This document shows positions 1-8,942 of a DNA stretch of 64,000 bases, piece by piece (position 1 is the stretch's first letter; each line of letters begins with the position of its first letter). The position numbers and the translations under genes were made by a program. The DNA comes from Cupriavidus necator N-1 (GTDB lineage Bacteria > Pseudomonadota > Gammaproteobacteria > Burkholderiales > Burkholderiaceae), in assembly GCF_000219215.1 (NCBI RefSeq), contig NC_015727.1, positions 1,302,001 to 1,366,000 of the forward strand. Direction: 5' to 3'. The notes under the pieces are model-generated. The model was not told the origin of the DNA and did not search any database. It worked only from the letters and a program-made list of their open reading frames with translations.

Positions 1-1
1 C

Positions 2-925
2 GAATTTGTCCGCTGCGACTTTGAAGTCTACGGTCAAACAGCGGGCGAGGATACTATCATCGTTGATTTCTCCCTCTTACCAATCAGAGATAAGAATGGC
101 AAGGTCATATTTCTGCTGCCTGAAGGCCGCAATATCACTGAGAAGAAGCTTGCCGAGGCCGAGATCGCAAGGAAGAACGAAGAGTTGCAGGCGAGCCGAG
201 AATTGATTCGACGCCAGCGTGACGAGCTCCAGAGTCTCTACAATAAGATCGTAGCAGAGCAGAAAGTGTCGGAGCGGTTGCTTCTAAATTTGCTTCCCTA
301 CCCGATTGCGGAGCGATTGAAGGCTCGTCCTGAGCTGATTGCCGACTGCATCCCGGAAATCATCGCCGACAGCTTCCCGGATGTGACAGTCTTATTTGCC
401 GACATCGTGGAATTTACTAGGTTTTCGGCGGGGATGAAACCCGAGCGGCTCGTAGGCCTTCTCAACGAGATCTTCTCCGAATTCGACACCATTGCTGACC
501 ATCGAGGTCTTGAAAAGATTAAGACCATTGGCGATGCTTACATGGCGGCTGCGGGGCTTCCGGAACCGGCAGCAGATCACGCGACACGCGCTGCGCATAT
601 GGCGTTGGACATGATCGACGCATTAGGGCGCTTCAATCAGCACTGCGGCTATAAGCTGCAGATGCGCATCGGCATCAATAGCGGTGCGGTGGTAGCCGGC
701 GTCATCGGAAAACGAAAATTCATTTATGACTTGTGGGGCGATGCGGTAAATACCGCCAGCCGGATGGAATCCCACGGCGTGGCGGGACGGGTGCAGGTAA
801 CGGATGCAACGCGGCACCGGCTTGGTGAGCAATTCTTGTTTGAAGAGCGTGGGACCATCGTTGCTAAGGGGATCGGCTTGGTACATACCTGGTTCCTTTC
901 TGGCCGAACCGTTGCACCGTCCTGA
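2..925 (+). CDS. PAS domain / class III adenylate cyclase, 3' part
   Basis: The reading frame is open from the first codon of the window, so the 5' end lies outside it. The visible 307 residues start with the last strands of a PAS/PAC domain (about 1-48), followed by a charged coiled-coil linker and a class III nucleotide cyclase domain. Seen in the sequence: the first metal-binding Asp in FADIVEF, the Lys of KTIGD and the Asp of YDLWG that select adenine, and the Asn/Arg of VNTASR that stabilise the transition state. This residue set predicts an active adenylate cyclase making cAMP from ATP, controlled by a cytoplasmic PAS sensor. Ligand and upstream domains are unknown. A separate small gene starting at 185 is unlikely because the frame runs on upstream. 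Confidence 0.88.
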   Translation, partial: EFVRCDFEVYGQTAGEDTIIVDFSLLPIRDKNGKVIFLLPEGRNITEKKLAEAEIARKNEELQASRELIRRQRDELQSLYNKIVAEQKVSERLLLNLLPYPIAERLKARPELIADCIPEIIADSFPDVTVLFADIVEFTRFSAGMKPERLVGLLNEIFSEFDTIADHRGLEKIKTIGDAYMAAAGLPEPAADHATRAAHMALDMIDALGRFNQHCGYKLQMRIGINSGAVVAGVIGKRKFIYDLWGDAVNTASRMESHGVAGRVQVTDATRHRLGEQFLFEERGTIVAKGIGLVHTWFLSGRTVAPS

Positions 926-1084
926 TGACGTCTCATGCCGCTGACTGCAATTCGGCCTGCGTTCGAAAGAGCAGCGCTGGACGGCAGATGGAGCATGGCT
1001 GTTGTTGGCGGAAGCCGTTAAAAACCCTGGGATACCGCCCGCCATCGGCGTATCGTTTCGGTATCAAAGAGACGGAGAGCCGAC

Positions 1085-1249
1085 ATGCGATGCACGATCG
1101 TTCTCGAGTTCGATGGCAATGCCACTGCGGTCAGACGGGTTGAGTTGATGCGGTTTCACCGCGCCGACTGCGCGCCTTCCGGCGACGTCGGCTTATCCCT
1201 AAGCAACTATGCAGAAATCCGGGCGACATTTGCGGCCGGACGCCTCTAG
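1085..1249 (+). pseudogene. ISKra4-like transposase N-terminal fragment
   Basis: A 54-codon frame begins at an ATG preceded by GGAG and reads MRCTIVLEFDG, then RRVELMRFHRADC and GDVGLSLS. This order of motifs resembles the N-terminus of ISKra4-family transposases from Burkholderiales, from memory of the family. It then stops at a TAG with no transposase body downstream. I read it as a decayed insertion-sequence remnant. The assignment is by recalled similarity only and could be wrong. Confidence 0.4.
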
Positions 1250-1458
1250 GCGAGCATCCAAGTATGTTCCGGAGAAGGGGCCAGGCGATGTCCCGCCGCT
1301 GACCTCGGCTTCGAGCCCACCCCTTTCGCACCCCGGAATGTGTTTTGCCTTTTCGATCTTGAATGCCTTCCGGCAAGATGGCCATCGAGTCCGATTTCAG
1401 TGCGCCGAGCATGGCTTTGCGGCGGCCACGCGATGAATGCTATCAGGGCGGTACCATA

Positions 1459-1575
1459 CTGCTGTCTCGCGTCGACCAGCCCGACCGCCATCCCATGCTG
1501 TTCCAGCACCTCGTACACCGGGATCCAGTAGACCCCGGTGTACTCCAGCGCAACCGTATCGCCCCCAATGCCAGG
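1459..1575 (-). pseudogene. IS110-family transposase fragment
   Basis: On the minus strand this stretch encodes LEYTGVYWIPVYEVLEQHG followed by a short hydrophobic strand ending VDAR. That is the hallmark N-terminal (RuvC-like) segment of IS110-family transposases. The frame loses all similarity after VDARQ and there is no C-terminal half, so this is a short fossil. It lies in the gene-poor 926-1663 interval beside the ISKra4-like fragment, which suggests several past insertions. Confidence 0.7.
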
Positions 1576-1663
1576 TATCAGTCGGCTAGCGCGTACGGAT
1601 CACCGATCACCGCGCTGCCCAATCTTAGCGCGTCGATTTCTCAACCCATACATTACGTGACAA

Positions 1664-2170
1664 TCAATACAAGATATCCACATCAACGTCAGTTGAGCGC
1701 AATACCCCTTTGTCATCAAAGTAGAAGTAAAAATGCCCAGGTTGCCCTCCATTTAAAAATACACGATAAGACCACACCTCGATTTTCTCTATCGAGTAGT
1801 TCTTTACCGCCTCGCGTGGCCTACCAAAACTTCGCTCAACATCGGTCTTCGTCCAAACTCCAATTTTTGCCTTATACAATTCCTTTTCTACTAACGTCTG
1901 GCGAAAACTTGACAGCTTACCATTGGAGTCGAAATCTGCTGCGTATGATTGGTACCCTGCCGGTTGCGTCGAATAGAACCAACGCGTTGTCCCATCGGAA
2001 AATTGATAAACATCTGTTGGCTTCCCAAAAGATTTTTCTACTGCACCTTTGTCCGATCCAATTAATGCCACCCCCTGAGATACTGGGTTAAGTGTGCTGC
2101 ATCCGATTACGGCAACACTCAAAAATGCACAAGTTGCTATTAGCAAAGCGTATTTATGATCGCGCTTCAT
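1664..2170 (-). CDS. BamE/SmpA-like outer-membrane lipoprotein
   Basis: 168 residues. The N-terminus has a positively charged start, a hydrophobic stretch and a lipobox VIGC at residues 21-24, so the mature protein should be lipidated on Cys24. The rest contains two copies of an SFGxP-type motif (KSFGKPTDVYQF and RSFGRPREAVKN) followed by WFYST/VWSYRV strands. This is typical of the SmpA/OmlA (BamE) fold and related proteins, here duplicated in tandem. It probably sits at the outer membrane. It stands alone, convergent with nothing, 100 bp downstream of a porin on the same strand. True BamE is normally single-domain, so a general BamE-like lipoprotein is the safer call. Confidence 0.7.
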   Translation of the reverse strand: MKRDHKYALLIATCAFLSVAVIGCSTLNPVSQGVALIGSDKGAVEKSFGKPTDVYQFSDGTTRWFYSTQPAGYQSYAADFDSNGKLSSFRQTLVEKELYKAKIGVWTKTDVERSFGRPREAVKNYSIEKIEVWSYRVFLNGGQPGHFYFYFDDKGVLRSTDVDVDILY

Positions 2171-2271
2171 ATTTTAGATGTGCTCAAAATTTTAGCGACG
2201 TGAGGTGCATGCGTAACCTTGGCTCACGTGGCACACGTATATGACAGGATTTTCCAATCCGCCGACATGCA

Positions 2272-3900
2272 TCAATTAAACACCGCGAGAACGCCAACCC
2301 CGACGCCGCGATAGGTGGATCCCGGGGCAGTCCCTGAGCCAAGCGTTGGATAAATTCCGTACTGGCCGGAGGCGCCGTTTCTGACCGTGAACGCCGCAGC
2401 GTAGACGTCGAACGTTGGGCTAATGTTATACATATATCCAAGCGTTGCCATGTTTCCATCTAAGCCACTAGTCGAACACGCCGCGCCCCCAACTTTGGAG
2501 CAACGGCCGCTTCCTGCAAGGCCATAGCTCATCCAAACAATATGCTTACCAAATCTTGTTTGCCCCATGACGTAGAACGCATCGCGCTCGTACTGATTGA
2601 CCATTCCGATTTTTGAGTCATGATTCTCATATTGTAGGCGCTCCCAAATCCCGAGCAACCGAGATGATCCAAACTCATACTGAACAAACAGCTTATGCGC
2701 TGAGTCGCTAGACGAAGGATTCGTGGCAGATCGCCCCGGCGATACTGTCACCACGGGCCCAGAACTAACGCCTAGTTGCGAAAGCCCAAAGTAGTCCTTG
2801 TGTGTTTCATACGCATACCGCAAGGTAAGTGGGCCTTTATCATAGGAAAGGGAGGCCGAAAGAATATACGGGTTGGCGCTCGTAGATGTACCGCTCGTAG
2901 TGGCGTTACGATACTCGTTTGACGAGTACGCAAATCGGGCACTGAAATTTGCTATCGAGGGTGTCCAGTACTGGATGATGTTACCTTGTCGACGGTTAAA
3001 ACCTGCGTCCGCCTTCGAACCATCCGGACCCGCACGCGTTAGAGAGACGGGCACATTGAAACCAGGAACACCAATTACGTTTCCGTAGTCAAATGAACTA
3101 TTTCCGCGAATTGCCGCTGCCTTCTGAGTCGCGAATTGATATGGCGTATCCCAAATACCGATAAGTGCCGTTCCCCATTTCACGCTTGACAAGGACACCC
3201 CGCTGTTACGACTACCAATTGTGCCTTGTTGATCGCCCGTCGTATCGTAGGAACTCTCGACTTGGTAGAGCGCAGAAAGGTCATCTGAGAAGACCTTTTT
3301 CCCTCGAAAGCCGATCAATGCAATACCATCGATACGATTCCGAGACGCTTGACTGAGGCCCGTATAGGATTGCGGGGCAAGCAGACTAGCGCCACCCTTT
3401 GGTGCCGTCCCAGTTGCACCTGAGGCGCCGACGGTATTAAAGAAGGGAAGCGCCACACCATAGATCTCGGTCCCCTGTATGCGCCGAATGTCCTCGCTCG
3501 GTTGCTGCGCCCCGGCATATTTCTTTTCTGGCGTCACGTTCGCGCTTACCTTTTCTCCCGGATCCTTGGGGTCAACGGCAGCCGTTTGCGTTCCACTGCT
3601 TCGTGCGCTAGTTTCCTCTTCGCTGCGCCCCCCTGAGTTTGTCGCTAGAGTTGTACCGGGAGCCATAATCGCGTTCAGTCGCGCTGCGGCTTTGGCTGCT
3701 GCGTCCGCGGCTGCCGTCGCGCGTGCCGCGGCATCCGCCGCTTCCTTCGCTGCCGCTGCGGCGGCGCGCGCTATCTCTTGCACTTCCGATTCGGACGGTG
3801 CCCTCGCTTGTATAGCTCCGACTGATTCCGACTGCGCGACGGCTCCGGAACTGACAAACAAGCCAGCAACTGCTAGTGCGCAAACACGTCTCTCCAACAT
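2272..3900 (-). CDS. Large OmpC-type porin with Ala-rich coiled-coil N-terminus
   Basis: Outer-membrane general diffusion porin, 542 residues from the chosen ATG at 3900, which has GGAG seven bases upstream; an in-frame ATG at 3924 lacks a good site. A signal peptide ends near GAVAQ. It is followed by a long Ala-rich segment (EIARAAAAAAKEAADAAARA and on) predicted to form a coiled coil, then a linker. The barrel then starts near TEIYGVALPFF with repeated beta-strand patterns (SVKWGTALIGIWDTPYQF; NFSARFAYSSNEY). Classical family members are about 350-400 residues, so the N-terminal extension is extra. The last residues are AVFN rather than the usual terminal Phe. It is bordered by the lipoprotein gene and appears monocistronic. 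Confidence 0.82.
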   Translation of the reverse strand: MLERRVCALAVAGLFVSSGAVAQSESVGAIQARAPSESEVQEIARAAAAAAKEAADAAARATAAADAAAKAAARLNAIMAPGTTLATNSGGRSEEETSARSSGTQTAAVDPKDPGEKVSANVTPEKKYAGAQQPSEDIRRIQGTEIYGVALPFFNTVGASGATGTAPKGGASLLAPQSYTGLSQASRNRIDGIALIGFRGKKVFSDDLSALYQVESSYDTTGDQQGTIGSRNSGVSLSSVKWGTALIGIWDTPYQFATQKAAAIRGNSSFDYGNVIGVPGFNVPVSLTRAGPDGSKADAGFNRRQGNIIQYWTPSIANFSARFAYSSNEYRNATTSGTSTSANPYILSASLSYDKGPLTLRYAYETHKDYFGLSQLGVSSGPVVTVSPGRSATNPSSSDSAHKLFVQYEFGSSRLLGIWERLQYENHDSKIGMVNQYERDAFYVMGQTRFGKHIVWMSYGLAGSGRCSKVGGAACSTSGLDGNMATLGYMYNISPTFDVYAAAFTVRNGASGQYGIYPTLGSGTAPGSTYRGVGVGVLAVFN

Positions 3901-4572
3901 TGCCTCTCTCCACCCTTTCATCATGTATTTCTTTTGAAGAGCAATCGATGAGCGGACATGCGGCGATCATCGGCAACAGCCATGCCTCTAGCTCGACAGC
4001 CAGCACAACTCGCTTCCCGTTCGACGACTGCCTCACCGAACAAGCATGGTTAAAACTCGGTCCCCCAAAGCAGGTTTTCATAACATGCTCATTTTTAAGT
4101 ATGCTCATCGATGAACGTCATTATCAGTGGCGTATACCCCTATCGCAGTGAACGCTATCGCCGGCGAGACGCGTAAATTCACGCTCAGCACCGCAACGGG
4201 CGCGGTCTGGCCCCCTCCTGCGCAGTCAGGCGGCGACATTGAAGTGAGGAGCCCTGCTCGGCTGTTGACTCAGGGCATGCGGGCAGCACGCCGCAAAAAC
4301 TTGGATCACTGGACCAGGCACAAGCCTGCCAGCCTCTGAACGTGCACGAAAGCGACGCATCGGCAAAGCATGGTTCGTCCGCCGACCCGGAGTATCTGCT
4401 CGAACTCTGCCTCGCCGAGGCATGAGTGAGCATGGGCGGCATCCGCCAATCCTACGCACTGGTGCGAAGTGAAATGCGGCCTCGCAGCTAACCTAGGGTT
4501 TTCCCCTTTTTGCCCCCACACGACGCCGAAACATCTTGACCATCGGGTCTGCTCTAGCTATTGTTTTCATAA
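3901..4572. other. Gene-free stretch
   Basis: About 670 bases between the porin start and the dyad at 4573. Short frames on both strands here show no recognisable protein motif and no good ribosome-binding sites. The part next to the porin should carry its promoter. Nothing else could be supported. Confidence 0.4.
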
Positions 4573-4592
4573 CGCGTTCAACTTTGAGCGCG
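4573..4592. promoter_or_regulatory. Candidate operator dyad upstream of the monooxygenase cluster
   Basis: CGCGTTCAA-CT-TTGAGCGCG is a 20-bp near-perfect inverted repeat (8 of 9 arm positions pair) 70 bases before the ATG at 4663. Its position in the only long non-coding region ahead of the + strand cluster makes it a likely binding site for the cluster's TetR-type regulator. The link is inferred, not shown. Confidence 0.45.
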
Positions 4593-4662
4593 ATATATTC
4601 TAGGTGCTTGGCCGCGGTCGTGGAACAGCACCACTATCCAATCATTGGCAAAGAGGGAAATC

Positions 4663-5742
4663 ATGAAGTTCTTCTTGTATGTGAATCCGCAGACACCTGG
4701 ACCAGAAAGCGATGCCGAAGTCATCCGCCGAACGACAGACCATGTATTGTTGGCTGACAGAAGCGGTTTTGATGCCGTATGTCTCACTGAACATCAGTTC
4801 ACTGACTACAACACCTATGGCGATGCGTTCATGTACGCGGCATACCTCGCACCTCAACTCAAGCGAGCGACCATCATTCTGACTGCCGCAGTACCCGCCT
4901 TGCACAATCCAATGGCACTTGCCCAGAAGGCAAATCTGCTTGACCAACTGTCGGAGGGGAAGGCCATCATTGGCCTTGCCACCGGCGGTTCACCGACTGA
5001 ATTTAAAGGAATGGGGCGAGACCCGTCGCGTCGACGTGGATTGATGGAGCAGGTCGTAGATATCCTTTATGACGCGTGGTCTCTAAAGCCCGGCGATTCC
5101 CCTCTCCAATATGAGACGGAGCACGACCACGGGGAAGTACATAACCGGATCATGCCTGCTCCCTTCCGGAAATCCCACCCTCGTCTTGGTCGCGCATCCA
5201 CGAGCGAAGACGGCATGCTCTATGCGGCGAAGCAGGGCTGGCCTTGGTTCTTTGGGCGCTACATGCCCGCGGAAGCCGGCCAGCTGCTAATCCGTTACGA
5301 GGAAGCGCTTCGCCAGGCCGGCCATTCGGATGACGTCATCAAGGAGTGCCTTGAATGGACCTTGATGCAAAAAATTGTCTACGTCGCCGATACTGACGAA
5401 CAGGCCTTTGCCGACTTGCGAGAGCCGCTGAAGCTCTACGGCGACATTTTCAAGATTGCGTACCCCAGCGACAGTCCCAAGGACATGAGCCTCGACTCTG
5501 GCAATACGCAACCGAAGATGGGAGTACGCGCGATTGACACTGACCAGTTCGTGACGCGGGCAATGATTGTCGGCTCGCCTGAGACTGTTGTTGCTCGACT
5601 CAAGGAATATGAATCCGCCGGGATTCGGAATTTCACCGCGTGCCTTTACTTCGGGAATCTCTCCCCTGAAAAACTTGATCATTCGATGAGACTGTTCACT
5701 GAACGCGTTATGCCGCAATTTCAACGAGTAGATCCCATCTGA
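4663..5742 (+). CDS. Luciferase-like (LLM) flavin-dependent monooxygenase
   Basis: 359 residues. The start ATG at 4663 is preceded by GAGGGAAAT, a good ribosome-binding site; an in-frame TTG at 4645 has none. Family features: the N-terminal beta strand MKFFLYVNPQ, a central SGFDAVCLTEHQF segment, ILTAAVPALHNPMALAQ, and the glycine-rich IIGLATGGSPTEFKGMG. These are typical of the bacterial luciferase-like FMNH2-dependent oxygenases (alkanesulfonate, nitrilotriacetate and long-chain alkane monooxygenases). Such enzymes need reduced flavin from a partner reductase, and two candidate reductases lie at the far end of the same cluster. The importer downstream is of the sulfonate/taurine/nitrate class, which hints at an organosulfur or organonitrogen substrate. 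The substrate cannot be read from the sequence. Confidence 0.85.
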   Translation: MKFFLYVNPQTPGPESDAEVIRRTTDHVLLADRSGFDAVCLTEHQFTDYNTYGDAFMYAAYLAPQLKRATIILTAAVPALHNPMALAQKANLLDQLSEGKAIIGLATGGSPTEFKGMGRDPSRRRGLMEQVVDILYDAWSLKPGDSPLQYETEHDHGEVHNRIMPAPFRKSHPRLGRASTSEDGMLYAAKQGWPWFFGRYMPAEAGQLLIRYEEALRQAGHSDDVIKECLEWTLMQKIVYVADTDEQAFADLREPLKLYGDIFKIAYPSDSPKDMSLDSGNTQPKMGVRAIDTDQFVTRAMIVGSPETVVARLKEYESAGIRNFTACLYFGNLSPEKLDHSMRLFTERVMPQFQRVDPI

Positions 5743-5788
5743 CGTGGTGTTTCGCCCGAGCATACCCAAACCAAGGAAAGCGTAGACG

Positions 5789-6262
5789 ATGCCTACTATT
5801 GAGCAACGCAATAAGGCCGCCGCCAGACGGATCATCGAAGATGTGATTGGGACAGCAGATTTCGACCTCGCAAAGCAATTGATTGCAGACGACTTTCGCA
5901 ATCTTCGAACAGGCCTACAAGGCGCCGTACAGGCCCTCGGAGTACAGCGGAGCATTCGTGGCGACGCAGCGTCGTCTCTGGATGGATTCATGAATGGCTT
6001 ACAAGTCATTCGACGCTCCTTCCCCGACTGGCACCACACGGTAAACCTACTGATTGCCGAAGGAGACCTGGTCATGGGAACATGGACATTGAGTGCCACA
6101 TTCAGTGGTGACCCATTTCTTGGATTTAATTCCAATGGCAAGAATGTTACGAAAGATGAGGCCGGCGTATTGAGGTTCAAGGATGGAAAACTTCAAGAGT
6201 TCTGGGGCTTGTCAGATTCCCTAGAGTTCGTCCTATCACTCGGTGCGCGACTTCAGACGTGA
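5789..6262 (+). CDS. SnoaL-like (NTF2-fold) protein
   Basis: 157 residues with the NTF2/SnoaL pattern: N-terminal helix (RNKAAARRIIEDVIG), LIADDFRNLR, a second helix, FPDWHHTVNLLIAEGDLVMGTWTLSATFSG, and the C-terminal DGKLQEFWGLSDSLEF strand. The FPDWHxT...EGDxV...W core is typical of SnoaL-type ester cyclases and related hydrolases/isomerases. It lies 46 bases after the monooxygenase and ahead of the ABC genes, so it is probably cotranscribed and may act on the monooxygenase product. The exact reaction is unknown. Confidence 0.8.
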   Translation: MPTIEQRNKAAARRIIEDVIGTADFDLAKQLIADDFRNLRTGLQGAVQALGVQRSIRGDAASSLDGFMNGLQVIRRSFPDWHHTVNLLIAEGDLVMGTWTLSATFSGDPFLGFNSNGKNVTKDEAGVLRFKDGKLQEFWGLSDSLEFVLSLGARLQT

Positions 6263-6299
6263 CAACAAACCAATAATAATATAATTAAAGGAGTAGACA

Positions 6300-7157
6300 A
6301 TGTTTTCAAACGTCGCAGAAGCCCCGTTCCGCTATCGCGCCTCCGGAGAGATAGAGAATTCCGCTCCGCAACAGGAAATTGTGAGATTCGATCGAGTTCT
6401 CACTCGCCTCGGCGATCAAGTTATCTATGACCACATCAGCTTTTCTATCAAGGCTGGCGAGTTTATATGCATTCTCGGACCGAGTGGATGCGGGAAATCC
6501 ACCGCCCTCCGTCTCATCGGTGGACTATTGCAACCGGACAGCGGCAACGTGGTCATTGCAGGCGGCACTCCGGCTAACAACTGGAAGCGCATCGCCTATG
6601 TCTTTCAATCTCCGCGGTTAGCCCCTTGGCGGACTGCTCTTGCCAACGTGGAAATGGGGATGGAGCTACGCGGCGCCTGGAGTCGCAACGAGAGGCGCGA
6701 ACGAGCCTTGAATGCACTTCAGCTCGTCGGCTTACACAAGGAGGCAGCTCGTCTGCCAGCCCAACTTTCCGGCGGCGAGCGCCAGCGTATTGCAATTGCG
6801 CGAGCACTCGCGGTAGATCCGGAAATCATCCTTATGGATGAACCGTTCTCAGCGCTTGATCCAAACACTCGAGCTCTAATGCGAAATGAACTGCTCGAAC
6901 TATGGAATAAAACGGGCAAGACCGTCATCTTCGTCACTCACGACATCGATGAAGCACTTGTGCTCGCCGATCGAGTCCTTGCTTTTTCAAGGAAGCCTAC
7001 TCGCCTCGAGCGCAGTCTCAGTATTGACCAACCCCGACCAAGAGACTTGCGGTGCCCCACCTTACACACTATCCGCGACGAGCTCCTATCCTGGTTCTCA
7101 GCAATGGATATCGCAGACGGTAAGAATGATTGCACGGAGGAGAACTTAAATGCGTAG
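6300..7157 (+). CDS. ABC importer ATP-binding protein (SsuB/TauB-like)
   Basis: 285 residues, with AAAGGAG a few bases before the ATG. Cytoplasmic ATPase of an importer in the nitrate/sulfonate/taurine family. Walker A is GPSGCGKST, the Q-loop is FQSPRLAPW, the signature is LSGGERQR, Walker B is IILMDEPF, followed by the D-loop SALD and the switch His in VTHD. The FQxxRLxPWRT Q-loop is characteristic of the Ssu/Tau/Nrt ATPases. An N-terminal extension of about 25 residues precedes the first strand. Its 3' end overlaps the next gene by eight bases, so ATPase, binding protein and permeases form one operon. Confidence 0.92.
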   Translation: MFSNVAEAPFRYRASGEIENSAPQQEIVRFDRVLTRLGDQVIYDHISFSIKAGEFICILGPSGCGKSTALRLIGGLLQPDSGNVVIAGGTPANNWKRIAYVFQSPRLAPWRTALANVEMGMELRGAWSRNERRERALNALQLVGLHKEAARLPAQLSGGERQRIAIARALAVDPEIILMDEPFSALDPNTRALMRNELLELWNKTGKTVIFVTHDIDEALVLADRVLAFSRKPTRLERSLSIDQPRPRDLRCPTLHTIRDELLSWFSAMDIADGKNDCTEENLNA

Positions 7158-8139
7158 CCTTAAAAAAGTACTGGCGACAATCTCTGGTCTATTCCTCTTT
7201 ACTGCCGGTGAGTCGGTTTTCGCTGCCGAATCGATCTCATATGCGTATCTTAAAGATCCTGCCCAAGAAGCTCTGATCTATGCGATTAAGGCCGGCAAAA
7301 TCAAATCGGACAAGATCACCATCGATCTGAAGGCACTAACTGTGCCATCGCTAACGCAAGCGACTACGACAAAACAATTTGACGTCATTCAAACCAGCGC
7401 TCTTGCCGTTCCAGACGCGGCGACTCGTGGCCTAGATTTGAAAATTATTGGCATCGGCCAAAAGCTTGTCCCGAATGGAGAGGGTATGGCCCTTTGGACG
7501 ACGGCTGAAAGTAGCATCAAGTCCATACAAGATCTTAAAGGTAAGAGCTTGGGTGTCACGGGTCTGAAGTCAATGGGAACGACAATGATCCGCCTGGCTC
7601 TATTGAAGCGCTATGGTTTTAACGTATCACTAGCCGGAGGTGATGTAAAGCTGGTGGAGATGCCCTCCCCCAACTTGCCCGCCGCGTTGTCACAGCACCG
7701 CATTGAAGCGACCAATCTTATCCCGACCCAGGCATTTCAAGTACGGTCAGACCCAAATTTCAAAAAGTTTGGTGATTTGTCTGGAGACATTAAGGCGTTG
7801 ATCGGCTCGGATGTGGTTTATTCAGTTCTCGTCAGTTATCCGGACAGACTCAAGGCACGACCGGAGGCGTTCAAAGAATTCATTCGAATCATGAAAGCTT
7901 CCCTGGACTATACACAAGCCAATCGAGCGGAAGTGTTTAGGGCTGTATCGAAGGAAACTGGTATGCCGGTGGAGTATTTTGAAGCTTGGTTTGACCACTA
8001 CATTAGCTTCCCAGTAATCGTCGGGCAGAAGGACATTGTGTCCTTGGAGAAGATCTGGAGTTTCTCGAAGGAGCTTGGGGTAATCTCGTCTTACCCTAGC
8101 GGAGTGGCTGCCGTTTGGCAAGGAGTCTTGTCCCAATGA
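7150..8139 (+). CDS. Periplasmic substrate-binding protein (SsuA/NMT1-like)
   Basis: 329 residues with GGAGGAG ahead of the ATG. A Sec signal peptide (MRSLKKVLATISGLFLF... cleaved near VFAAES) is followed by the binding-protein fold: SYAYLKDPAQEALIYAIKAG, LTVPSLTQATTTKQFDVIQTSALAVP, and DLKGKSLGVTGLKSMGT. This pattern is the NMT1/SsuA family, which delivers sulfonates, nitrate or pyrimidine-like ligands to the ABC permease. The next gene's ATG overlaps its TGA. The ligand is not predictable from the sequence, but the neighbouring flavin monooxygenase suggests it is that enzyme's substrate. Confidence 0.88.
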   Translation: MRSLKKVLATISGLFLFTAGESVFAAESISYAYLKDPAQEALIYAIKAGKIKSDKITIDLKALTVPSLTQATTTKQFDVIQTSALAVPDAATRGLDLKIIGIGQKLVPNGEGMALWTTAESSIKSIQDLKGKSLGVTGLKSMGTTMIRLALLKRYGFNVSLAGGDVKLVEMPSPNLPAALSQHRIEATNLIPTQAFQVRSDPNFKKFGDLSGDIKALIGSDVVYSVLVSYPDRLKARPEAFKEFIRIMKASLDYTQANRAEVFRAVSKETGMPVEYFEAWFDHYISFPVIVGQKDIVSLEKIWSFSKELGVISSYPSGVAAVWQGVLSQ

Positions 8140-8942
8140 AACTGCACAGCATGCAGGGCGCCAGGGAGACAGGGCCCTCGTCACTGTCGATTTCGCCTAA
8201 ACTGGCTGCGCATCTTTTTACTCTTGCAGCCCTAGCCATGTGGTTTCTGGCGTCATTGGCTCTTCCGCCGTACTTGATTCCAGGGCCGACACTGGTAGCG
8301 AGAACTCTATGGGGCATGGTTTCTGACCAAGAAACCATGGCTAATGTGTATGCATCGATATTACACGTCGGTCTCGCTCTGATTGCATCATTCATCGTCG
8401 GTACGCTGCTGGCCATCCTATCCCGCGAGATTCAGCAACTCGACATTCTAATTCGTCATCGAATTCTTCCATTCATCAATTCATTTCCCGGTGTAGGCTG
8501 GGCGCTTCTGGCGCTAGTTTGGTTCGGAATTGGAAGCACTTCTGTCATATTTACCATCACGTTGGTGCTTACTCCGCTCGCCATCATCAACATGCGCGCC
8601 GCAATTGACAGCGTTGACCACGAGCTTATCGAGATGGGGGCGAGCTTCGGAAGAAACAAACTTGAGTTACTTCGCCTCATCGTCTTTCCCTCGGTAGTCC
8701 CATATGCCTTTGCAACATTTCGAATCAATTTTGGTACTGCATGGAAGATTACTTTGACTGCCGAGCTTTTTGGCGGCGGAGCCGGCCTCGGATTTCTGCT
8801 GAACATTGCCAGACAGGGTTTCGATATGTCGACAATTTTCGCCATATTCGCGGTAATCATGTCGATCATCTATTTTGTAGATCGATTGATCTTCGCTCCG
8901 TTACAGCGCCTTCTTGGTGAACCAAATGCTCGCGAATCGTGA
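8136..8942 (+). CDS. ABC importer permease 1 (SsuC/TauC-like)
   Basis: 268 residues from the ATG at 8136, which overlaps the preceding stop as ATGA; AAGGAG lies 11 bases upstream. An inner-membrane protein with about six helices (for example LFTLAALAMWFLASLALPPYLIPGP and VIFTITLVLTPLAIINMRAAI). The cytoplasmic coupling loop VDHELIEMGASFGRNKLELLRLIVFPSVVPY has the EMGASFG motif of BPD-type permeases. It probably pairs with the second permease encoded immediately downstream, since the two are similar but not identical. Confidence 0.9.
   Translation: MKLHSMQGARETGPSSLSISPKLAAHLFTLAALAMWFLASLALPPYLIPGPTLVARTLWGMVSDQETMANVYASILHVGLALIASFIVGTLLAILSREIQQLDILIRHRILPFINSFPGVGWALLALVWFGIGSTSVIFTITLVLTPLAIINMRAAIDSVDHELIEMGASFGRNKLELLRLIVFPSVVPYAFATFRINFGTAWKITLTAELFGGGAGLGFLLNIARQGFDMSTIFAIFAVIMSIIYFVDRLIFAPLQRLLGEPNARES

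Noticed and set aside
1363..2091. 242-codon + strand frame
   Set aside because: Antisense to the lipoprotein and IS110 remnant; no family features.
3479..3937. 152-codon Ala-rich + strand frame
   Set aside because: It is the complement of the Ala-rich part of the porin; the low-complexity composition alone keeps it open.
5287..6180. 297-codon minus-strand frame
   Set aside because: Antisense to the 3' part of the luciferase-like gene and the SnoaL-like gene, both with clear family motifs.
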